A stretch of 64,000 bases of DNA, taken from contig OZ020625.1 of assembly GCA_963971575.1 (NCBI GenBank), forward strand, positions 21,690,474-21,754,473, written 5' to 3'. Below, piece by piece: positions 22,501-33,400 of this stretch. The notes beneath the pieces were generated by a model. It was not told the origin of the DNA and ran no database searches. It worked only from the letters and a program-made list of their open reading frames with translations. Position 1 is the stretch's first letter, and each line of letters starts with the position of its first letter. Made by a program: the position numbers and the translations under genes. The stretch comes from Liopterus haemorrhoidalis. Its lineage: Eukaryota > Arthropoda > Insecta > Coleoptera > Dytiscidae.

Positions 22501-25500
22501 CGTACATAGTCTGTTGTGAACTTATTTGTTTGTATAACTTTTATAGGTTATATAAAGTTAGAGTGATTTTAGTTAAAATAAAGTTTAATTCTATAAAAAC
22601 AATTTATACATGTTTACCGAATTAAATTTTATATTAAAATATATAAAATATGGAAGATCCAGGCCCCAGTACTTCGAAACATAGTCGAAAATATTGTTTA
22701 GTACCAATGTGCACAAATAGTTCAATTAGAAATCCAAAAAAATAATTTATATCATTACCTAATGAGGAAAAACAACAAAAAAGTTATGAGGCGAAATAAA
22801 ACCGATATTTCAGAAAAAAGTAAACTTTATGTTTGTGAAGACCATTTTAATGTGAGTACATATATTTTATAAATTATTTTAATAATAAATGCGTGAATAA
22901 TTCTTTAAAAGCAAACACAAAACTCTCAAACAATACAATATAAACACGTAAACATTATGTTTTGTCTGTATCTGTGACGTCAAACCCTTACAATCTCAGT
23001 CGTATCTACTCGGCAACCTTCGCGGCGTGGTCGGGTTATTTAAAATTTACAATATTTTAATTAAAAAATTTGGCTGTAATATTAATTAAAAAGTGATTTT
23101 TGTTGTGATAGGTGACATAACTAACATTAAAATATCAAAAAAATGTAGTTTTAAGGAAATATAAATTTTATGCGTATCCCCTATTGTAATTCAATTTGAT
23201 TATGAGAATTATTGTTTTTCTGTATTGCGGAAGTCATATTATCATCATTTTCAGACAAATCGAAAAAGCTATCTAAATCATCAGAAGAATATTTATCTTT
23301 TTCTTCCTCAACATACAATAATTCTTTTTCTCCTTCCATCAAAATCATTTTCTTTATAATTTGAATAGCTACATTTTCATTACTTTCATTTTTTATTGAA
23401 TTGTACCAACGTATTTTAAAATTTGAGCATAAAACTGTGGCAATAATGGCATCTTTAAATTGCATATTAAAAATTGAATCGAATCTTCGTAATAAATTAT
23501 CTATGCAACAATTTAACAATATTTCTCCTCCGTATTTAAATTTTAAATTTTTCATTTTGTCCCACTTATTTTTTAAGGTGGCCAGACTAGGCAAAAGGAA
23601 ACCAAAATAAATATTTTCATGGCCTTGCAGAACGTCCAGGGTAGCCGCCAATGGCTTTAACACTAAACAATATTCTTCTAAATATTGTATTTCGGTTTCT
23701 TTGAAATAAGTTAGTTCCAGTTTTTCGAACCAAATTGGTAATTTTTCAGTGCATACATAATAGGTACTCGAGTACATTCCAAAAATTTGACAGGAGTACA
23801 AGTACAAAGTACTGGGTAAAATATGTACTCGAATACGAGTACAGAGTACAGTAAAAGTACTTAATTACTGTACTCGAATACTTTTGTACTCGAGTACATC
23901 CCAGCTCTGATTGCGGTAGGGCTACTGTGGCATTTTTGTTTGATAATCTCGGATGTGCTTCTGATCCTCCGTTGCTTCTAAATTGGTACCCTATGGTCTA
24001 TTTCAAAGTAGAAAAAAGTAGATAGCGCTGCGAACCGAGTACGATTTACACTGATCAAATACAGTATAGCGGGAAATTTAAAATAAGTTACAACTAGGGC
24101 ATGGGCGTAGCAACTGGGTTAGCAAGTGATTTTTTTTAAATACATGAAAGGTTAATAGGATATTGAAATAAACAAGGCAGATAATACACTTACGTTATTT
24201 ATACGACATAAATTCAGTTTAATGGGAAATTTGAAAAAGTTAAAAAAATATTAATTTTAAAAATTATGTACTGTATATAAAAAGAGAGATTTGGCTAAAA
24301 GAGTTTAAACAAAGCAATAAAACAAACAATATATCTTCAGAGCAAAAGTTTCTTATTTAAATAATTATTGTAAATAAAAATTAAAAATATATGTATATAT
24401 GAAGGTCTAAAAATTATATCAATAACTTCTTCTTTGGGCACAATCAGCTGGGCTGTCTTTTGGCCTCACATTAGTCCTCTCTCTTGATATGTTAATTGTC
24501 AAGTGTCAAAAAATATTTATATATCAGATAACCTAAAAAATATATAACTGCGTAAAAACAAATTACATGGAGAATTTTCTCCATAAAATCTACGCCAAGA
24601 ATATAAATAAAAGTCTAAATATGTAAATAATAACAAAATATATGAGAAAACTCAAATAATATATATTTCCAATGTACGACACTGAACATCTGTCAACTTG
24701 GACAAAAAACAATATTTTTACAGTGTAATAAGGATGACGATCTAAACCAATCCGAAGCAAGGACAAACAGCTCCTATCTTCTTACACACATTTTTCTACT
24801 TTGAAATAGACCATAGTTATATATATATATATATATATATATATTCTTTCACTTTTTATATTTTTTCCCTTCCACCTCCCTTGTAAAAGAGCATGATTTT
24901 CAATTTTGCTGCATTTAAAGTAAGCTGTTTTTTTACTTAAATACGTTTTAAAACTTTTGAGCATTCCCTACATTTCTTCTTCTTTAGGTGCCAGCAAAAT
25001 CACGTCGTCCGCATAAACTATGGACATAAACTCTATCTTACTTACCACCAGGGGCGTACCTAGGGTAAATGGCGCCCATGGCAAACATTAAAATTGTGCC
25101 CCTATCCAAACATGACATCCACTTTTTGAACATTAAAATTTAAAATAACTTAGCTAGAAATCTTTATATATAAAACTGAATATTTGTGGGTATGTCCGAA
25201 AATTCTAACCCTCTTCCAGATATGCTACCGAGTTGAAATTTTGCATACAGGTAGGAAATGCCTTTATCATAACTAAAAAATAAAAAATCTCAAAAAAGTC
25301 CCACTAAATACGAGAAATTAATAATTTTGTTTTTATTTATATTGGACCATTGGGAATATCTATTAAATATGCAGTGGGGGGTAGGAATTTTCGTTCAATA
25401 GCTTATTGGATGACTATAGTCTGATAGTGGCTCTTCGGGTGGCATCGGAAATGTTCGGCTCAAATATTGTCGGTAAACAACACTGATCTTTATTCAGTTA

Positions 25501-25964
25501 TTTAGCAAAACTATGAATAGTCTATGTAGAACGAGATAACATCTATATCTATATTAAATTTTTTTATTTTTGCCGATATTTATGAACTTTATTATTTTGG
25601 TTTATTTATTTTTGCTTTTGACGAATCTTTTTTAAAAACAGTTTGACATATTTTAGCCAAATTTAGTATGATAATAGATTAAAACCAGGATTCGAACAGA
25701 GGCCATATAACATCTCAAAATTCTCATTCTAAGGGAGTGTTTCGGGATTAAAACTGTTAACTTAAAAACTTAAAATATCTTTTTAACACATTTTTACCGA
25801 CCGTCAACATATGTAAAGGAGGTATTGTGATCATACCGATTTTGACATTTCGAGATTTCGATGGATCTCCACAAATTGAGGTCCCTACATAACGTTTTGA
25901 CTATTTTTAGCATGATGTCTGTTGGTCTGTCTGTCCGTCTGTCTGTCTGTCTGTCTGTCCGTCC

Positions 25965-26019
<55 letters not shown>

Positions 26020-27425
26020 TACACGTACAGAGCAAATTAGGCTGAAAGGATTTTTATGAAACTGCATATTTAAACTTTTGACATCAATGACACGAGTTGA
26101 TCAACTTTTGGTAAAAATCGGTTAACTAGAAATGGGAGTTTACTCGTGTCGATTTTAAGATTTTTGCGAATATTTAGCAACAGAAAAATATTTCGAAAAA
26201 AATTATTGAACAAAAGTTGCTATAAATGCAATAACTAATAACTATTTATTTGAGACGTATTTTGATAAAACGAAAAATTTTGGCAAATTTTTGTAAATGT
26301 TTTAAATTTTTTTTTCATACTTTTATGTAACGTTTCCATGGTCATGATAAATAATATCTCTGTTAGAAAATATTAGGCCAAGTTATTTCTACTCTGCTGC
26401 TAGAATGTATTTTAAACAAGTACTTTACGATGGCGGTCCTGTGGTGGCCACAGCTGATTTTTTTAATTGCACCCTGAAAGGAGTAAATTGATATTTTTTA
26501 TTCTATAAAACGTCCCTTGGACATAGTCATAAAATTCGGAAAGCATATTTTTTCCATGATGTAAGCACCCAAAAACAAGAAATTTTTTGTAATTCGACCC
26601 CTAAGGGGGTGAAATATGGTGAAATATGATTTCAAGGATTCCTCAATCTATCTTGGAACCAATAAGATATCGACTTAGTTATTGCGGTGTAGATTTACAA
26701 CATCCCACTGCACACTGTGCATGCGTCACAACCACGTCATTTGTTCAATATACAGAGATTCTAAACAGGTGGGACTGTGCAGAACTTTTAATTATGTCAT
26801 TAAACTAGAAGATGGGTAGCTCGCTTCGCTCGGCTTCTTCTAACCAAACACTTACTAACCTAACCTAACCTAAAATAGTGTTTTGTCATTAAACTAGAAG
26901 ATGGGTAGCTCGCTTCCAGAAACCATTGTTTTAGAGCCACTGATAATTTTTGAATTATTTAGTGTAGTCGTTATGTGCTGCCAATCTGTATAGAGTTTGA
27001 AGTGGGATATTGTAAATCTTGTTCGTTTTTGCTTATAAAGGTTACAAATATTTATGAACGAAATTCAGAATTTTGCCCTAAACAGCCCTTAAATCTACAT
27101 TCGGGCTCAATTATAGAACGCTTCGCATTTCCTATGTTTATTGAAATAACATTCCGTTTTGGCATATAAGTGTCTTTTTAAAATATTTAGAAACTTGAGT
27201 TGACAAACAAACTGAGTTGTTTTTTAAATAATTTCTCCCCTAAAGGGGCAAAATAATTTTTCACTTTTTTTATTCTTTTTGTTTTGTTTTCTTTTTTACT
27301 TGCCCGACCTTAATATATAAGGGGCAAGTATTGTAATCGCGAAAATTTTCGATGTCGAGATTTTGACTGATGACCACGTTTCATGGTCCAGGGACTCCAA
27401 AAAACCTATTTTCGAAGTGCTGTCC

Positions 27426-27470
<45 letters not shown>

Positions 27471-30400
27471 TGTGTGTATACACGATAACTCAAGAACGGT
27501 TCAACTTAGAGAATTCGTTCTGGTACTAAAAAATTCTCCTATTAAATGGGAAGAACCCTATTGTTTTTTATGACGATCGGTTGACTAGAAATGGGAGTTT
27601 ACTCGTGTCGATTTTAAGATTTTTGCGGATATTTAGCAACAGAAAAATATTTAGAAAAAATTTATTGAACAAAAGTTATTATAAATGCAATAACTAATAA
27701 TTTTTATTTGAAACGCTTTTTGATAAAACGAAAAATTTTGAATTTTTTTTGTAAAATTATTTAAAATTTTTCCAAGTCTCAATTTTTTCATACTTATATA
27801 TAACGTTTCCATGGTTATGATAATTAATTCGTAACTAGTAAACCAAGCCTTGGACAAAAATTTGTATAGAGCATAATTTGATGTATTTTTGAAGATTTAT
27901 CTAAATATATATATATTTTTTTTATGGGAGGGCAAGTCTTGCGGAGGTTGCCCTTCGCCACTGGTTTATTTTATTTTTGCCATTTTCCGCCCCCCTTCAA
28001 GTGGCGCCCAGGGCACGTGCCATGCCTGCCATACCCCCAGGTACGCCTCTGCCTACCACCCCTCTCCCTTCCACTTCTGCGTCACTTTCCATCTCTGCCA
28101 GTAGATGTAAATGTTTTATAATATAATTTTTTTCTTGTTTCAGAGGATTTCAAAGGTTTTCTGGAAAAATACAACCAACCTGAAAATATAACATATGGAG
28201 CTCATTGCATCAATAGTTGCTGGTTGAAGAAATTTGGAATTGTAATTATTATTTAATTTTACTTATAAATGTGTTGTATCCCGAATGATAGTGAGAAGAA
28301 CGAGATTCAACTAAGACTGATTTATTTCTAATATTTTACAATATACGAGATCTGTTCAAAAAGTATCGCGAATTTTGAATTTCCGCGGGTTACGTATATT
28401 CGATTTTCGATTTTTTTGTGGCACTATGTTGGTACTCATGTCTCTCACTTATGCCGACAAGTTCGGCCATTTTGAATGTTCAGTTAATTTTTGACAGTTG
28501 CTTTGCTTGCACGTGTTTTGGCTCGTCTTCGATTTTTGCCTATACCAAAAAATGGATCAAAGAATCTGTATCAAATTTTGTGTGAAAAACAAAATTAAGT
28601 GCGCGGACGCATTCCGAATGTTGACTGTGGCATATGGTGAAGCTACCTTGGACCGAAGCAACGTTTATCGGTGATACAAAATGTTCTCAGAGGGCCGAGA
28701 AGATGTGAACGACGAAGAGCGTGCCAGACGCTCGAGCACACATCGTTGCTTGTGCGCGAATTTTTGGCCAAGAACAACCCACTAATAATGCCGCAGCCAC
28801 CGTATTCCTCAGATATGGCCCCCTGTGACTGTTTCTTGTTCCCGAAACTGAAGAGGCCCATGAAAGGGCGACGCTACGCTACGAGTGAAGGCCTTATCAC
28901 ACTAGAACGCTATCCAAGTCTTATTTTTGTAGGTTTTTTTTCAGGATCCAAGTCTTCAGGTCTTGACATATCACACGGTATTTAAATATTAGTTAAGACT
29001 TGGAAATTATCGTGAAATTATGACAGTTGACAGTTATATTTTGACATAAACAAAAGACAAAGACGCGTCAGCTGTAAGACCTGGGTAAAAAGACCGAGAA
29101 ATTGTATCCTGTTTCATTTGCCTGGTCTTCAAAAGCTAGGTTTTTTCTTCATACTATCACACGCACAAGACTTCGATTCGAATGCAAAGACTTTAATTTA
29201 AGTTTAGACTTGAATAATAACTCTAGTGTGATAAGGCCTTGAGGAGATAAAGACGGCATCGAAGGAGGAGCTGAACAAGATCACAAAAAATTATTTTTTC
29301 AAGTGCTTCGAGGATTGGAAAAAACGTTGGCACAAGTGTATAATATCTGGTGGGGATTACTTTGAAGGGGACAAAATAGATATTCATGAATAAATAGATA
29401 ATTTTTGAAGAAACACAAAATTCGCAATACTTTTTGAACAGACCTCGTATATTACTGATGCAGACTGCAGTTTCTGCTATTGCCTTTATAAAATTTGCAA
29501 ATGCACTTGCAAATAATTGAAACTTAAGTAATTATTATTATTCAGAGATATTGCAAAATATGATATTTCTTGGAAAGGCGTTAATCGAGTAAAAGAAGAA
29601 CTTGTTTCTTTATCTCTCTAAAATATAAAATATTTATTTGTTTATTTTTCTGCCGTAGATGACTAGTGATAATAAAATAGTTACAGACAAACTAGAGTCA
29701 CTAATAGACCTATACATAGAAGTTGATTTTGTGAAAGCAACGGATGACCAAATGATGGAAGTTTTCGTCAATATTGCGAAGGAATGTGCCAAAGAAGGTA
29801 AATGAGTTTCAGTTTAATAAAATTAATAGCAAAAAACGATTTTAGCAAAAATATGCTAAAAAAGTTTTTGTCCCGTCCCTTTTACCCAAATGGGTTACTC
29901 TAAATCTGAGAAAATTAAAGGTAATGTATATTGATTTAAGTAGGACAAGGACGAGAGGAATTTTTCATCCGATTACGTTTTTGAAAAATATTCCAGTTTT
30001 TCTGTTTTTCACAAAATTAATTATATTTTTAATTCACGGCTAAATTATGTTTTTTTTTGTATTTATGGCTAAGATAGTTTGTCTTTTTTACCGACTACCA
30101 ACAAATACAAGGTGTCTCAAAAGAAATTTTATATTTATTTACCTTACTGCGTGAACGCAACGTATCTGAAGGGCGCGGGGGTTATGTCAATCGGTAGCCT
30201 GGCTCTTGGGAATTTAGTCGCTATGGAGTGTTTCTCGGGAGCAGACCGCGCGTTATGCGTGCGAGAGTTTTACAAAAACGGTGATTCGGCGACTGTATCG
30301 CGTAGAAAATTCTGCAGTATTCGAGGTTTTCGCCACTTAAATGATGCGTCAAGCATTCCTCTCATTCGACATTGGGTTAAAAAGTTTGAAGAGACTGGTA

Positions 30401-33400
30401 CAACGCTGGATAAATCAAAATCTGGGCGACCTAGGTCATCAAGAACGGTAGAAAACGTGGAGAATGTTAATCAGTCTGTTCGTGACGACCCGAACCTTTC
30501 AATTCGGAAGCGCGCAAGTGCTTTAAATGTGCATAGATCATCATTACATCGCATTATGCACAAAGACCTAAATCTGCACCCCTACAAAATTCAATTGGTG
30601 CAAGAATTAAAGCCCCAAGATGCCAGCCAGAGGCTTAATTTCGTAAATCAGGTGATTGAGCGATTTTCAACGTTTACCAACATTTTGTTTTCGGATGAAG
30701 CTCATTTTCATCTTAATGGCCACGTAAATAAGCAGAACTGCCGCTACTGGAGTGCAACGAATCCGAAACGCAAACATCAGAAACCCCTACATTCGCCTAA
30801 AGTGACCGTATGGGCTGCGATGTCGGCGCGAGGAATTATCGGCCCTTACTTTTTTGAAGACGAAAGGGGGCGTGCTGTTACAGTGAATTCAGAGCGTTAT
30901 GTGGAGATGTTAGACAACTTCTTGGTATCTGAACTGCAAAACTTTCCTGGCTATAACCAAAGAACATGGTTCCAACAGGACGGAGCAACTTCACACACGT
31001 CCAATATGTCTCTGCCACGTGTTCGTGAAATTTTCTCAGGCAAATTGATCTCCCGGAGAGGTGACATAAATTGGCCTCCACGCAGTCCAGATTTAACCCC
31101 TATGGACTTTTTCCTATGGGGTTATCTTAAATCTAAAGTTTACGCCAATAAACCGACTTCACTGGCGCATTTGAAAGAAAATATCCGTCACGAAATGGCA
31201 GCCATCCCTGAGTCCACCTGCCGAGACGTCATAAGTAATTTTACTGTTCGATTAAATGACTGCCGAGAACGCGAGGGTCTACATTTAGACGATATTATTT
31301 TTAAGAAATAAATCCCCAAAAAGTGTATTTTAATAATTAATAAACATTTTTTCTATATAAGGCTTACTTTTTTTTTAATCGATCCACTAAATATAAAATT
31401 TCTTTTGAGACACCTTGTATAAGGGAGGTATTGTGATCATACCGATTTTGACATTTCGAGATTTAAATGGATCTCCACGAATTGAGGTCCCTACATAACG
31501 TTTTGACTATTTTTAGCATGATGTCTGTCGGTCTGTTTGTCCGTCTGTCTATCCATCCGTCTGTCTGTGTACACGTGCAGAGCAAATTCGGCTTAAAGAA
31601 TTTTTATGAAACTTTATATTTAAGCTTTTGACATCCATGGCACAATTTGATCAACTTTTGGTAAAAATCGGTTGACTAGAAATGGGAGTTTACTCGTATC
31701 GATTTTAAGATTTTTGCGAATATTTAACAAAAAAATATTTGGAAAAAATATATTTAACAAAAGTTGCTATAAAAGCAATAACTAACAACTTTTATTTGAG
31801 ACATTTTTTGACAAAACGAAAAAATTTTGAATTTTTTTTTCGAAGTATCTATTTTTTCATATTTATATGTAACGAGATGAGAAAGGAATATTACTGGAGA
31901 TGCGGAGTGGATGCGACAGAGGTGGAAAGGAGAAGAAATGAAGGGATAAGCGTGATTGAGGAGGTGTGGAGGAAGGATAAGGAAGTGGGGGAACAAGAAA
32001 GGACAGTCAGAATAAACAAATCAAGGAGCCCAGGGAGATATAAGGTGGTCAGGGGTACCAAGCTACTTGAAGGGAGAAAGAGGAAGGTCCGGTGGGAGGG
32101 TTAGGAGGGTTGCAAGGCTAAGGTGGGGGAATGAAGAGAGAGGAAATAGATATTGGAGGAAACAGGAGGATAAGATGTGCAGGATGTGCGGGGAGGAGGA
32201 AGAAGATATAGAGCACCTCGCGAAGAAGTGTAGGGAGATGACAGTATGGTCGGGGAGCACATTAGACCTGTTGCACAAAGATGGAAGAGGGGAGAGGTGG
32301 GCGAGAGAATTAGAGGCAAGAAGGATTGAGATTGGGGAAGGATAATAGGAAGGTGTAAAGGAAGGACGGAAGAGGCCCGGTTGGAAGCAGAAGGGGGGAA
32401 AAGGAAGGAAGGAAGGGGGCTGAGGTTACCTGTGAATGAGGAGGAAGGAAGGGACATAGGAGGAGGGGTGAAGAAATGGTTGGAAGGGAAGAGAAGGGAA
32501 TAAAATAAAATAAGTAATGTAATGTAATGTATGGTTTATATGACGTTGGGATGTTGATATGAGATATTTTGTGTGATTGTAGTGAATACTAGGGATGGGA
32601 AAAAAGCATCGATGTATCGAAAACATCGATGTTTTTACCATCGATGGTCAGATGGCGATAGTATCGATAAAACATCGATGTATACTACCGATTTCGATGT
32701 TTAAACTTTGAAATTCAGAAACTACCGCTAGAGGCGCTGGAATCTTAAAATTTTAATTTTTATAAATATTAGTACAAAAAATACAAGGTGTCTCAAAAGA
32801 AATTTTATATTTATTTAGCTCACTGCGTGAACGCAACGTATCCGAGGGGCGCGGGGGTTATGTCAATCGGTAGCCTGGCTCTTGGGAATTCAGTCGCTAT
32901 GGAGCATTTCTCGGGAGCAGACCGCGCGTTATGCGTGCGAGAGTTTTACAAAAACGGTGATTCGGCGACTGTAGCGCGTAGAAAATTCTGCAGTATTCGA
33001 GGTTTTCGCCACTTAAATGATGCGCCAAGCATTCCTCTCATTCGACATTGGGTTAAAAAGTTTGAAGAGACTGGTACAACGCTGGATAAATCAAAATCCG
33101 GGCGACCTAGGTCATCAAGAACGGTAGAAAACGTGGGGAATGTTAATCAGTCTGTTCGTGACGACCCGAACCTTTCAATTCGGAAGTGCGCAAGTGCTTT
33201 AAATGTGCATAGATCATCATTACATCGCATTATGCACAAAGACCTAAAGCTGCACCCCTACAAAATTCAATTGGTGCAAGAATTAAAGCCCCAAGATGCC
33301 AGTCAGAGGCTTAATTTCGTAAATCAGGTGATTGAGCGATTTTCAATGTTTACCAACATTTTGTTTTCGGATGAAGCTCATTTTCATCTTAATGGCCACG

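Larger units (their letters stand above)
18653..23909. mobile_element. hAT element, 5.26 kb, TSD ATTGCGGT (contains several younger insertions)
   Basis: It is flanked by perfect 8-bp duplications, ATTGCGGT at 18645-18652 and 23910-23917. The ends CAGATTTGGGACAAGTAC and GTACATCCCAGCTCTG are inverted and rich in GTAC. It encodes a damaged hAT transposase on the minus strand (22083-23807). It has been invaded by a hAT element at 18747-20091, by the 121-bp satellite block and by a THAP-type element at 22309-23185. It lies in intron 2 of OBP gene 2. Confidence 0.85.
25049..28051. mobile_element. hAT-type element, 3.0 kb, ends CAGGGGCGTACCT
   Basis: CAGGGGCGTACCT at 25049 and AGGTACGCCTCTG ending at 28051 are inverted. 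The octamers CTTACCAC (25041-25048) and CCTACCAC (28052-28059) match at 7 of 8 bases. It contains a Rpt-B copy, a Rpt-Z copy and a 31-bp direct repeat (GATGGGTAGCTCGCTTC at about 26811 and 26900). It carries no transposase of its own that I can see. It splits the non-LTR fragment described above. Confidence 0.8.

Noticed and set aside
22648..22860. THAP-like exon as a host gene
   Set aside because: The same exon with the same in-frame stops occurs in three repeat copies with inverted ends, so it belongs to a transposon.
26856..26875. CCTAACCTAACCTAA, resembling the insect telomere repeat
   Set aside because: Only three units in the middle of a transposon; too short to be an interstitial telomere block.
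29659..29797. ATG at the start of exon 4 taken as a separate gene start
   Set aside because: It is preceded by a good acceptor site and followed by a donor, with phases that fit the neighbouring exons. The protein needs the upstream signal peptide and C1-C3.
30878..31081. Antisense 67-codon frame in the DD41D elements (also 33554-33757 and 42426-42629)
   Set aside because: It lies fully opposite the transposase gene and is conserved only because the sense strand is.
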